Positions 37,949 through 48,690 of a stretch of DNA of 64,000 bases are shown here, one piece after another. Within the stretch, counting starts at the first letter, position 1; each line of letters begins with the position of its first letter. The stretch comes from Salticus scenicus (lineage: Eukaryota > Arthropoda > Arachnida > Araneae > Salticidae), in contig CAWVNO010001229.1 in NCBI GenBank assembly GCA_963930645.1, forward strand, positions 85,172 to 149,171. Direction: 5' to 3'. Below the pieces are notes generated by a model. That model ran no database searches, was not told the origin of the DNA, and saw only the letters and a list, made by a program, of their open reading frames with translations. The position numbers were made by a program, and so were the translations under genes.

Positions 37949-39759
37949 TACACAATAATAACCAATAAATGCACCTAAATTATGGTTCATGATTTAAAAA
38001 ATCTTACATATAATACGAAGTGCAGAAAATGCATGAAAAATCTATACTGTAGCAATGACTATCATGTCTCCCTTTCCCGTCTTTTTTTTCTTTTTAATAC
38101 AATTAAAAAACATAAAATACACTGAAAAAATTAAGTTTTAAACCTTAAAAAAACATTTAAAACACTAAAATCTTATTTACAGATACTATGATGATGGTTT
38201 CAAAAAAGAAACAGAAGCAAAAATAAAAGCCACCTAAAACAATTAATTATCCTCAGCCAAATGGCAGATTTTTGATTAATTTAATTAAAAATTGCCTCTG
38301 TTACGAAAGCAAAACCAATAAGCTCCTGCTAAGCAGCTAAACTAATGAGATGGAAGTGCCGATAGGGTTACACAAGGAGAAGGAAGGAGAACAAATTCTC
38401 GCAACCGCCCGGTGGGTTTGCCAGGTACAGTGCGTTACCGCCAGTTTGGGGGTACTGGATTCTGGGATGAAACCAAAAAGACATTATTGATGATTTTCTT
38501 TGTTTTCAACATATTTAGTTAATTTTTTTGGTTTGCCAAAAAAGGATAATATCTTATATATGCAGTAAAAGTGACTCCAGATATAACACAGAATTTTGCC
38601 ATTGTGGCGAGTTTTTGAAAATATGAACAAAACAACAATGAACTAGATTTTTTCCAGAGCTTTTAAAATGTTTAATAACAGGTATTTGTGTGGTATTTAT
38701 ATCCAATGCTTAAAATATTTTTGTTAATATCTATGGAATTTCATGATTTTTGAAGAAAACTATTTTTAAAAATTGTCTTTTGTGTTGAATTTGCCCTTTA
38801 AGCAAACCAGAAAAGTCGTATCCCACACCATGTTAAATTCATTAACTTTATATACCTTTCTCTAAGAATTAGTGAAAAATAGTCATAATTTTTTCATGGC
38901 AGTCAGAATAGCATGTTTTAGATACTTTAATAATAGACCATTCTTTTTCTTGTGAAACTAAAAAATTATTAATAATTACTTATTGAAAATCACTTTTGAA
39001 TTAACATTTTTGGTAAAATTTCACTGCCTAAAATAAATAATTCTTAAGAAATCATCAAACCCCTGGTTAAGATACAATATAACCTAATGTAAGTGTCAGT
39101 AAAAATCTGTTCTAAAGTTTCATAGATATTTAAAAAATAGGAACATGAAGTTGAAAAATCCTGTGTTTGATAAAAACTCATTTAATGATTTAATTGACAA
39201 TAGTAAGTTATGAAGTGTACTTAGAAAAAAAAAAAAAAATTAACATTCATTTTATATACATAAACATGTGTGATACATCATTGGAAAGATAATAAGTTTA
39301 AACTATTAAATGATATAAAAACAAATATATATATCTCTTTCCCTTTGAATTGTTTTGGGTATGGGTTTGTTGGAAAAGATAAAACCATGTTTTAGAAACA
39401 TTTTTTTGTTTTAACAAGAAAAACGCAGACGCATATAAACAATTTGCATAATAAACTATCATACATCAGTTCTCGCTACTAAGTATATTTTTAGAGTCTT
39501 TTCTCGAATAAATTTTCAATAATATGCAAATGCATATTTTATCCCCAAAATATCCTACATTTATAATTAAAACAAAACATATATAAAATAATTTATTAAA
39601 GTATTATTTAACGAAGTTGTTTTAAAATCAAGGTAATCTGAATATATTATAAATTATCTATAATTTCAGATAAATAGATGTTTGTAACAAAATGTATCAA
39701 CAGAAAAAATATTAAAATTTTTCTTCTGAAATCTAAATTTACGATCTGTAAATTGTAAA

Positions 39760-40071
39760 CACGGATTAAAAGAGAAGGATGTATTACTAATGTTACGGAA
39801 AGGTAGTAATTTTCATCTTACAGATAGAGGGCGACCAAATCTTGAAAATACACTAATCAGCGCGTTTTTACATTTCTGGCTGTTCGTTCGTTGGATGACT
39901 GAAGCCGAAGGGGCGGGCTTTCCCTTTCTTCCAATAAGTTTCAAAGATACTACACCAGGCGGCGATCGAATCGCTTTCCTGGACTAGGCTGAATTAATGC
40001 GGAAAAGGAAGTTTCTATTCCCGCGCTCGCTGCCCTATCTAGTTTTAATTCCTATAGACTCTTCTTCCGTG
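39760..40071. mobile_element. 312-bp insertion in E2 with 8-bp TSD
   Basis: E1 has an empty site here. The insertion is bounded by ATTGTAAA (39752-39759 and 40072-40079) and has short inverted ends CACGGA / TCCGTG. It is GC-richer than its surroundings (GAAGGGGCGGGC-like and GGCGATCGAATCGC patches). An 8-bp TSD suggests hAT, P or Merlin-like mobilisation; the class is open. Confidence 0.78.
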
Positions 40072-40510
40072 ATTGTAAATAATTACAACAAACTTATTCA
40101 AATTCGAGATTAATTTGTATTATTCGATATGTGTATGATGCGATTCTGTATTCTGATTGGCTTATCAGTCGTATAATCGATATTAGAGCCCGAAGATTGC
40201 CGAAGATAAAATCGGAAGTAAAGAAAGCCGAGATAGCCCGAAAGCGTGACGTAGCCGTTAAGGATCTTTATTCTCGACCGGTCTGAATTGCATTTTAAGG
40301 AAAAATCTTTGGGCCGTATTCTCGCGATTTATGAAACAATTTCAGCGACGAAGATTAAGCAAATACAGAGCAGCAATTGGTCAGACGTAATTACTGTAGG
40401 AGGAGCCAAAGCTGACAATTCAATGAATCGTTCTTTTCATGAATCTATCAACACAAACACAAAGACAATATGGCTAATCTGTGGCTCCGTCTTCGTAGAC
40501 TATCGCTAAT

Positions 40511-41595
40511 AATTACAAATACAAAATAAAACGTTAATTTGAGTACAGCGGTTTTGTTGTATTTACTTAAAAAATCTTATTTCTACAGCACAAAGTTGTT
40601 CAGATAAACTGTATTAAATTTTTAAAATATTTAGTAATTACTGCACTGTAATTATCACATATATTAGTTGAAACAGTATTTTCCATTAAACATAAATATA
40701 CCATATTTTAATCCTGTATTTTGGTTGGCTTACTTATTTATTTACATTTATTTAGTCACTTACTTTACATAAATAAAATGATTCATTAATAGCCAGATTA
40801 AAAAAGATTGTCATAAAAATACTTTCATGCTTTTTATGATAACGTTAAAAAAGCCAGCCTTAGCCTCCTCTTTTTTTTAATGTGCATTAAAATATTTTAT
40901 CTTGCCATGTGTTTGTATAACTGAAAGGTAAAAAAAATCTTATCTGGTATCTTGTGGAAAAATATGTACACTGAATTTCATATTGAAAGTTCTATCTCAA
41001 TTTCATTAGTAAATATTTATTTTTCATAAAATTATGATGATTTTATTTTTATGAAACATAGTGTATTGCATTACTTGTGACTTTTTTGAAACTCCTGAAA
41101 AAATTAAAAAATGTCCTAAAAGACCCTAATTATTATAAGTTGTCTTAAATTCCTAAAATTTTGTAGATGTTGTGCTACTTATTGTTATTTTAACAACCCA
41201 AATTAAGCAATGAAATTCCAAACCCATTTTGTAATGCTGCACTGTGTTTGCTAGAAAAAAAAAACAGTTAAGCTCATTGTTTTTTTTTTTTTTTTTTTCA
41301 CATGGTTAAGGATCAGGCTATTATTTTGACCCAAAACAACTGTTATGAGCTTTTTTTTTTTTTTTCAATTTATGGTGTTTGCTTACTAAGTTTATTATTG
41401 TATTTTTGTGCCAGGTTTACGCATTTTATTTTTTACTAGCATACTTTGCCTATTTCACTGGTAACTATACTGAAAAGAATTTTCAAAATTCCATATTATT
41501 ATTCATAAAATCTAAAAAAAAAAAAAAAAAATCAGTTAAACTTAAATTAACGTTTAGTAGTAATTTTCATGCTTAGGACATGAGGAGTCTCCACT
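40511..41595. other. AT-rich interior of element A
   Basis: Poly-T tracts near 41279-41299 and 41350-41365. No gene seen. Confidence 0.4.
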
Positions 41596-41602
41596 GCCTT
41601 TG

Positions 41603-42621
41603 CATAGCTGCCAACTCCTGAAATGTGATTTTTCTGCAAATTCACAGAAATCCACATTTATTTTTATTTTATTTACTTTTTATTATTTATTTATTTTTGT
41701 CTAATTTGCAGAATTCCATGAATTTATTTCTTCAATCTTTAAAAAAGTCACGGATATTGTTCATTTTAAAAATAGAAACTCCATAGAACGATCGGTGATC
41801 AAATGTTCTATGAAAGCTCCCAATTTCCAGTCTTGTACCATCTACAACATAAATGTCAATATTCGTTTGAAACATATTTTATGAGATTCTAGAACCTGTA
41901 AAGAAATAGTATTATTAAATATTTCTTGCTCATTTAATTATTCCCCCCCCCCCACCTTCAAATTTATCTCCAACTAACGATCGGCAATCAAATGTTCAGC
42001 AGAAGTCTTTTATTTCCCAATCTTTATGTATCTGTAACATAAATGATAATATTAATTTAAAAGTTGTTTTATTAAATTCTAGAAGTAGAATTGAAAGAGT
42101 TTAATATTTCTTACTCTGTAATTATTTTTCTATCCCCCCTCCTTTTCCAATCTCTGGAAAGTGACCAACTCTAAACTCTATAAAGCAATAAAAGTGAATA
42201 TTACTCACATACGTAATTATTTTTAGACTTTATTGCTGATCTTAGTCAAACTATTTATTTTTCCACAATTAAATATTTACATGTCATATCTATAGGATGT
42301 GTAAACCTGTGGAAAAAAATTAATAGGTTTTTCGGGTAAGAAACATTTAGCCAAATCAATGTATGCATGTATAGGATTGTTTCAGTATGGTTAGAATTTA
42401 GTATAATCTAGCAGTATTTTAAATTTAGTATGTTTTATTTATTTATTATTATTATTTTATTCATATGTATTTGCAATAAGAAGATAGCCTCTAGATACTG
42501 TAAAATTTCCCTTTTATTTGCTCCTTCTTTTTCCAACAATTACTATACTATTAATATTCTATTTATGGCATAAATTATGTCGCATACAAAATCTGTAATT
42601 TTGATTCTCAAAGGTTGGCAG
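41603..42621 (-). mobile_element. hAT-type non-autonomous element, copy 2
   Basis: Reverse-orientation relative of 921-2053. It shares CCCCCC-tract units, ATAAATG(A/T)(C/T)AATATT, TAAATTCTAGAA and TTTCTT(A/G)CTC segments. The ends are ATAGCTGCCAAC and GTTGGCAG, with a flanking GCCTTTG repeat (41596-41602, 42622-42628). No coding. Confidence 0.65.
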
Positions 42622-42708
42622 GCCTTTGGCAACGACTTATGCACTTTTTACTCCCCGCTTCCCAGTTCGATAAGTTAGTAATTATAAAATCCCACCAAAG
42701 TGCATATT

Positions 42709-42810
42709 AGGGATGCACCAAATATCAGTTTTGGCCAAATACCGAATATTCGGCCAACTAAATACTAACTTCAGCTGAATACCAAATATCCTTCGAACTA
42801 AATAGTAACT
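42709..42810 (+). mobile_element. hAT-like terminal fragment with CGAATATTCGGCC motifs
   Basis: Text TAGGGATGCACCAAATAT followed by TTTGGCCAAATACCGAATATTCGGCC and repeated GAATACCAAATATCC resembles the terminus of a common hAT group. No partner end was found; the foldback at 42850 follows directly. Confidence 0.4.
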
Positions 42811-42914
42811 ATTTAGAAATTTTTATTCGTGAATTCATCAACCGTGAATATTTATTTAAATCAAATTAGAGTGTAAAGGTTGATATTTTTATTTATTACC
42901 AACTATGCGAAAAA

Positions 42915-42986
42915 TACCAGAGCCGGGAATCGAACCCGGGCACCTCCGCTTAACGCACGGATGCTCTACCACTGAGCTACCCTGGC
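42915..42986 (-). tRNA. tRNA-like gene, GTT anticodon position (Asn-like), left arm
   Basis: The 72-nt cloverleaf is complete: acceptor GCCAGGG/CTCTGGT, D-arm GCTCAGTGGTAGAGC, anticodon stem TCCGT/GCGGA with loop GCGTTAA, T-arm CCGGG-TTCGATT-CCCGG and discriminator A. The internal B box GGTTCGATTCC is perfect. The anticodon position reads GTT, but base 33 is C instead of the near-universal T, and the body does not look like a usual tRNA-Asn. More likely a mobile tRNA-derived sequence than a working tRNA. Confidence 0.5.
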
Positions 42987-43055
42987 TGACAACAAGCTAG
43001 GCACTTCTCGCATAATATTCGTTGGGAAAGTCACCGAGTCTGCAAATGCAGATAT

Positions 43056-43127
43056 ATCAGGGTAGCTCAGTGGTAGACCATCCGTGCGTTAAGCGGAGGT
43101 GCCCAGGTTCGATTCCCGGCTCTGGTA
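43056..43127 (+). pseudogene. tRNA-like sequence, degraded twin in the right arm
   Basis: It is the inverted twin of 42915-42986. The acceptor 5' bases changed from GC to AT but can still pair. A D-stem change (GAGC to GACC) and a T-stem change (CCGGG to CCAGG) each break a pair. It is probably not functional. Confidence 0.55.
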
Positions 43128-43209
43128 TTTTTCGCATAGTTCATAATAAATAAAAATATCAACTAGTGATGGCACGAAGCACAGTTTGGCCGAAGCGCCG
43201 AATACCGAA

Positions 43210-43562
43210 GCTCCGGCATCATTGTGTGATTGTTTTGCAGAAATTTCAAACAATGAATTACTCGTAGAACACTCTGAAAATTCATCGGCTAAAGAGCTGG
43301 AAGTATATATAAACAATCCACTTTTAAATAGAACACATTGTCTGTTGGAATTGGTGGAGATGGAGAGAGAATAAAAAAATATTTCCCAAATTATCTGATT
43401 CGGCCAAATGCTATTTATCTGCTCCAAGTAGCAGTATATATAGCGAAAGGTTATTTTCTGAAGCTGAAAATGTGTATGAGGAAAAAAAGAATAGAATTCT
43501 TCCTAAAAATGCAAAAGCATTGATTTTTTTTGCATCATAATTTAAAATTGTGTGATAAATGA
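43210..43562 (+). pseudogene. hAT transposase C-terminal remnant (dimerisation domain)
   Basis: The first frame carries KELEVYINNPLLNRTHCLL. After a frame change near 43374-43382 the domain goes on with FPKLSDSAKCYLSAPSSS, then YSERLFSEAENVYEEKRNR and LPKNAKALIF. This is the hAT C-terminal pattern (SERLFS..G.......R..L.P.....L.F...N). One extra T in the run near 43523-43531 shifts the final residues (LHHNLKL) out of frame. Only the last 110 or so residues remain. The catalytic core and BED finger are absent, so it cannot act alone. hAT transposases cut and paste DNA using terminal repeats such as those flanking this copy. Confidence 0.8.
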
Positions 43563-43941
43563 TAAAATGAAGTAAGGTTAATTAAACCTTGTATGTAATA
43601 TAATGAAAATAAACATAAAAAACAATTTGCAGCATGTCAGTTATTAACCTAGAAATCATTTTATCATTTGATAATAACTAATCTAGAATAAATTTTATAA
43701 CTTTAATTATCTGGAATAAATATTTAGAATTTAGATCTAGGGGGGATGTGCAAGTAATAGACACACTCCTTATATTCTGGTTTATAAAAAATAAATAAAA
43801 ATTCATGCATGTTTTATAATCCTAGGTTATTGTTAATCTTGATTATTGACTATATATGACTATACTATGGATAAGTTTCAAAGCTAGAAATATTTAAAGA
43901 ATATTTATTGAAATTTAATTTTTCCGACTGAGTGAAAATAA

Positions 43942-44014
43942 TGCCTAGACCGTGACCCGAACCCCGGATCTTTGACTTACAAGGTCAAGATTCTACCAAT
44001 TGAGCTATCCAGGC
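43942..44014 (-). pseudogene. tRNA-Thr(TGT)-like sequence, left arm
   Basis: Inverted twin of 44286-44358 with a few changes: the acceptor 3' strand reads TCTAGGC against GCCTGGA, the D-stem reads GAATC instead of GAGCC, and the T-arm side reads GTCACGG. The D-stem and T-stem are weakened. Confidence 0.5.
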
Positions 44015-44285
44015 CGACATCCCGGTCAGCATTACTCACTCAGAAAACCTTTTAGGCAGAAACAATCTGGTCTATCATTTAGATAGCTCAACAGAAATAA
44101 GCCGCAGGAAATGTAAAACACCATTAAACAATGGGAGAATGAAATACAATTTTTAATAAAATCACACAATCAACTGTGGAAGAAAATTATATTTATTGAA
44201 ATTTAATTTTTCCAACTGAGTGAAAATAATGCCTGGACCGGGACCAAAAAGGTTTTCTGAGTGAGTAATGCTGACCGGGATGTCG

Positions 44286-44358
44286 GCCTGGATAGCTCAA
44301 TTGGTAGAGCCTTGACCTTGTAAGTCAAAGATCCGGGGTTCGGGTCCCGGTCCAGGCA
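44286..44358 (+). tRNA. tRNA-Thr(TGT)-like gene, right arm
   Basis: 73 nt: perfect acceptor GCCTGGA/TCCAGGC, D-arm GCTCAATTGGTAGAGC, anticodon stem TTGAC/GTCAA with loop CTTGTAA (T33, anticodon TGT), discriminator A, and a T-run (ATTATTTT) downstream. The T-arm is imperfect: TTCGGGT has G where A58 is expected, and one stem pair is lost. It may be a transcribed tRNA-derived element or a weak tRNA gene. Confidence 0.55.
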
Positions 44359-44853
44359 TTATTTTCACTCAGTCGGAAAAATTAAATTTCAATAAATATG
44401 ATTTTCTTCCACAGTTGATTGTGTGATTTTATTAAAAATTGTATTTAAAGAATGTTTTATGCAATATTTTAATAGCTTCATTTTAAAGCAACTAAAGCTG
44501 TTCATATAATTAAATTGTTAACTAAATATAATGCAACTTATTTCTTAGCAACTTCCAATTTAAATAGAATATATTTCTAATTGTTGTATGATTTATGTTT
44601 CCAAAGGGTCAATGCACACAAACTTTTAAATTAAATGTAAATTTCTACTATGTTTTATTATAAGGTACCATTGTGCATAACTTAAATGACAATATTTTAT
44701 ATAATAATAATTGTTAAAAGAATATTCACAACATAAACTGTTATAGGCCGAATCACTCTCATTATTCGGCCAGGCCAAAGCTTCGGTAAGGTGGCCGAAG
44801 CTTCGTTCCATCTCTAATATCAACCTTTACACTCCAATTTGATTTAAATAAAT

Positions 44854-45850
44854 AGTAACTATTCCGTGGTTCATACACTTAGGAGTAAAAAAAATTCAAG
44901 GAGTTATCAAGTACTTTTCAAGCACTTCCCAGGAAATTTTCAAGCACTTTCAACCAGGATTTTAGATTCGTCCACACTTTTGTTTTTGAGGGGGGGGGGA
45001 TGATTACCTACATAAAAAACCTAGTATCAAATGTGTTTATTATTATTTTTAAACATAACTGGGGGGGGGGTCCTGCCTCCTCACTCCACTCACCAATCCT
45101 TGACTCACTTTGCTTTATTAACACCTGCGGGGTTCTTCCTGCCTCTTTGCTGCTTTTCCATGCAATAAATAAGAATATAAATAGTGCATTTCATAAGACA
45201 AAAGCAGAAAAATATTATAGAAATCCCCATATCCAAAGCTGGATAGAACAACATAACATTTAATAGCATTTAAAAAATAATACAAAATAAAATGTGTTAA
45301 AAATCAGTAACTTATTTTTTAAGAATAGAAGAAATTTTTTTATATCTAGACCACTTTGTGCTACAGATTTAGTATGATTCCCTTTGGCGACATTTAAAAT
45401 TTTTTCACTATTTGATGATGACTTTTTTTGATAATTGTTAAAAAAAAAATAATAAAAATCTAGTACATACTTTTTCTAATGCTTATAACTTTCACTATTG
45501 AATTTTTTAGTTAATTTAGGGCAATATATAACACTCTATATGTATATTTCTAATATACAGTTAGGAAATAATTTCATTATTTTCATTTTAAGTTGCAGAA
45601 ATGCCCCACAGCTTCAATTTTCAATTCTTTCCTGCTTATTTCTCAAAATAACGAAGGATACTCGAGGAACAGATTTCATATCTGTAGTCCTTGTTAAAAA
45701 AAAAAAAAAAAAAAAGAATATCTAACTCTGTAAAGTTAAACAATTATCATTAGGATATTGAAATATGCTTCATATGAGTTTGAATTTGACTAAAATGTTT
45801 TTATCCCAAAATATATTATCCGGAGTATATCCGAGGTAATTTAAAATGTT
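44854..45850. other. AT-rich sequence with CAAGCACTTT repeats and G-tracts
   Basis: Short CAAGTACTTTTCAAGCACTT repeats lie near 44900-44960, and G-runs at about 44989-44999 and 45061-45070. No gene. Confidence 0.4.
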
Positions 45851-45880
45851 TTTAAATAACAAGATACAATAAACGACATA

Positions 45881-48049
45881 TGTATAATAATAAATGGAAA
45901 GGCTTGTCTGTCTGTCTCTCTGTTCTTTTATACGTTCAGCCCCTACTGAATGCAGAAGTACAAGAATTAACATACTGATGCTCTGGAGCCTTTCCGAGGT
46001 CCTCCTGAAAACAGAATTTAAAATTTTTAATTAGTTGTGGAGATATTAATTAAAATGTCGACTCATGTCTAATCTCAAAGCGATCTCAATGAATGAGAAT
46101 TCACCGCCATTGCATAAAAAAAGATATTTTAACGGAGTTAAAAGCAGAAAAAAAAGAAAATAAATTAGAAATATTTGTTCGATCATTACGATTTCGGTAC
46201 CAAATGAAAGGGGAATTTTTTCTGAATCTAAGTGTACAAGCGGCTTATCGGTACAACAATTAAATTTTTTAAAATTAACTAAAGTATGAATTTTTTGTGG
46301 CAACATCATTTCAAATGCCAGACGACTGTCTGCCATGAAAAAGGAAATGATTGTAACAGATCAAGATGTCACGTGTTTTACAGTGGAGGGGAAAATTGCA
46401 ATTTTCAAACTTTTTTAAATTTTCATTCACGTTATATTTGAATTAATATTCGGCCTAGCATATTATAAACCTAGTGTTCAATTTCCATGAAAATATGTGG
46501 ACAAAGAAAAAAATTAGATTAAATTGTTTTATATTTTGCAGTACATATTTTAAATTGAGATATGCCATTGAAATTTTGCAATATTTGGTTTTAATGCCCG
46601 ATAATTCGATTCTGAATATTTTTGAAAGTGTAGAATTATTAGGAAGGGCTTGAGGGGGAGGGGGGGGCGAAGGGAAAAAAAAAAGTTACAGCGTTTGAAA
46701 TTGGTATTGTTAGGTTTTAAGGAAAGATAAATCGATTGCGGATATTTTCAAGTGTAAAATAATTAGGAGGGACGGAAAGGGGGGAGAAGGGGCGAAAACG
46801 TAGAAAAAGAACGGTTGTTTTGGAGAAAACAACGGAAAACCGAGAACGCCTTTATTCTTTTATATTTTGCAGAGTTTAGAATTCTGATACTCCTTTCACA
46901 TTTCATACTATTGATTTTTAACAGTATTTAGCCCGGAATTACACAAGTTTCGGAGAAAACCACGAAAAAGTCAGACATAAGTCGTTTTATAATGGTGTTT
47001 ATATCATTTTTGTATCTCAGCTTCTAATTAGCATAATTTCAAAAGTAATATGTCATTTTGAAACTTATTTGAGTTGAATTTCAAGAGTAGACGCCACAAA
47101 TTTCTGTCACCTTCCGTTAACCGACTACTGTAAGTAATGGAATTCGAGATTTCACGTTATTTCCACGTTTTAAGGTGTCCTGATTAGTTTTTTTTTTGCA
47201 TCTCGGCTACTAATTATAATAATTTTATAAATAATACATTATTTGAAAGCTTTGTTGATTTGGAATTGAACAATAGATCCTACAGACTTTTCTACTGCCA
47301 GATGGCGCTGTAATATATTAAAATTTCAATATTTCGAATTCTGAATATTATTAATTTTTTTTTTTAAACTTCATTCAAAAGTTATTTTAAAGTACTTTTA
47401 TATTATCGAATAACCTACATTAAATTTATCCAATAGAGGGCACTAATCGCAATTATTTGAGATTTCACCTGATTTATATGTTTTAAGATGTCCTCAAGGG
47501 GGCCAAAAAATTAGACCGTTCGAAATTGGTATAGACCGTTTTGGTATATATAGGTCTTGAGTGCCTACGAGTTGAATCAGGATATTTTCGAAAGTGTAAA
47601 ATTAAGGAGGGACAGAAAGGGTAGTGAAGGAATATGCACGTGCAGCGAGCATATATATGAACTCGTGAGCACTGCGCATACACGGGTCTACGCTGATGAA
47701 AGCAGAGGGGACCCAGTGTGACTTTTTACCTGATTAGAAATGATTTTTTTTTTAAATTCCTTTTCTTAAGAATAAAAGTTTATGAGTAACAACATGGAAT
47801 TTTCAGAAATCATAAGGGTGGTGAAGGAATATGCGCGTGCAGCACTCATATATATGTATTCATGCGTGCGCATCGCGCACGGGTCTACACTGCCGAAGGC
47901 AGTGGGAACCCGGTGCGACATTTTTCCCGATCAGAGTTTTTTTTTCTCTTTTTGTTTCACATGATAAAAATCAATGCAATTTTGAGAATTCATTAATTAT
48001 AATGATTCATTTAAAAATAGTGACCAGCGAAGCAGGCATAGCCTGCTAG
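45881..48049 (+). mobile_element. Near-complete Helitron, 2.2 kb
   Basis: The 5' end TGTATAATAATAAATGG (TC start mutated to TG) is followed by the CTGTCTGTCT leader and GTTCAGCCCCTACTG. The tail has one or two tandem units (near 47140 and 47460), two GC-rich hairpin blocks and the terminal hairpin AGCAGGC-ATA-GCCTGCT with CTAG before T. Similar AAATAA.AAGATACAATAAA text lies just outside both ends. No Rep/helicase frame. Confidence 0.68.
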
Positions 48050-48300
48050 TCTTTAAATAAAAAGATACAATAAAAAAAAAACATAGAAAAAAATACAACA
48101 TAAGAAATTGCCATACCAATAGAAAGGTTGACACTTCATTTTTTTTGTATCATTGATCACATTTTAATTTTCCAGTGGAAAATGGAAAAACCATAAAAAA
48201 TGTTGCCTGACTATATATTTTATTATACAAATCTAATATCCTTGTGACAGAAAACTTTTATGCTTTCTGTGACAAGCATTGTTTGTGGAAATATTTTCAT

Positions 48301-48690
48301 TCGGGGTTGGCAAGTTTATGTCGAGGTGGTTAAAACCACTGGTAGAAACCGGCATGGCGAAAACCCCTTTCTGCCACAAATGTGGCAGAAACTCAGAAAA
48401 TTACATAAAAGTAATTACTGACATACAATAGATAATGCATAGGAAAATCAATTAAATGTTAACCAAAATATAATTTATTTACAATGTTATCGCCATTGAA
48501 AATCAAAGTTTACATTGTTTACACTATTCAGTCTTCTATAACAAAAGACAAGTTTTGATGCAGTTTCTAAACCTAAACGATTTTTCAATTTGTGATGCAC
48601 AAATGAGAAATTTGAGAAAATTCTCTCAATTCCAGCAGATCTAACAGGCATTGCCATGAAGGAACAAACAAGATTTGTGAAAGTTTAATC
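48301..48690 (-). mobile_element. hAT element end with transposase remnant
   Basis: The outer end reads CGGGGTTGGCAAGTTTATG at 48302. A strong hairpin TCTGCCACAAATGTGGCAGA lies at about 48389. The transposase C-terminus follows further in. The other element end was not found; a Helitron piece at 48893 interrupts the region. Confidence 0.55.
48487..48690 (-). pseudogene. hAT transposase C-terminal dimerisation remnant
   Basis: The minus-strand frame reads MAMPVRSAGIERIFSNFSF, then VHHKLKNRLGLETASKLVF and CYRRLN, ending at a stop at 48487. The pattern S.GIER.FS....(I/V)H.KL.NRL.....KLV is the hAT C-terminal domain of a different subgroup from 43210-43562. About 65 residues remain; upstream reading frames are broken. 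The fragment lies about 160 bp from a hAT-like end, the right distance for the 3' part of such an element. Confidence 0.72.

Larger units (their letters stand above)
32424..40310 (+). mobile_element. E2: second copy of the E transposon, left and main part
   Basis: It starts CCCCCACATTCAGATGTCC after TAA (32421-32423) and follows E1 closely throughout. Differences from E1: the second subterminal palindrome set is replaced by AATAGAAATT repeats, the Helitron has one tandem unit fewer, a 312-bp insertion sits at 39760-40071, and a run of 200 N lies at 35801-36000. It breaks off in AAAAATCTTT at 40310, where E1 continues AACTTTGAG. The missing end is found at 63933-63992. Confidence 0.75.
43903..44441. 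mobile_element. Foldback 2 with head-to-head tRNA-Thr-like genes
   Basis: It is flanked by a 12-bp direct repeat TATTTAAAGAAT (43891-43902, 44442-44453). The left arm 43903-44052 returns inverted at about 44251-44400. A further partial arm at 44143-44247 is inverted to 44336-44447. Each full arm contains one tRNA-like gene; their 5' ends face each other across 271 bp, with the leader TCTGAGTGAGTAATGCTGACC on both. The long direct repeat suggests retroposition rather than ordinary cut-and-paste. Confidence 0.65.
43164..44816 (+). mobile_element. hAT element with TSD ATATCAAC
   Basis: The inverted ends TAGTGATGGCACGAAGC and (other strand) TAGAGATGGAACGAAGC are followed by GGCCGAAGC and CCGAAGC(T/C) motifs. 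An exact 8-bp TSD ATATCAAC lies at 43156-43163 and 44817-44824. Removing the element restores the right arm of foldback 1. It contains the C-terminal part of a hAT transposase and is itself interrupted by foldback 2 (43903-44441). Confidence 0.85.
42850..44853. mobile_element. Foldback 1 with head-to-head tRNA-like genes, split by a hAT
   Basis: Starting at ATTTATTTAAATC, the left arm (42850-42986) returns inverted in the right arm, which is broken into 43056-43163 and 44825-44853 by the hAT element. Each arm ends inwards with a complete tRNA-like sequence. The two 5' ends face each other across 69 bp. Outside each tRNA lies a shared tail TATTTTTCGCATAG... of about 60 bp or more. No transposase. 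No TSD was assigned. Confidence 0.7.

Noticed and set aside
24690..40310. Simple tandem segmental duplication of host DNA
   Set aside because: Each copy has complete inverted ends and its own TSD (CAA and TAA), which a plain duplication would not produce. Assembly error remains possible because of the N gap.
42915..42986. A functional tRNA-Asn gene
   Set aside because: C at position 33, a body unlike usual tRNA-Asn, and its place in a mobile foldback make a tRNA-derived element more likely.
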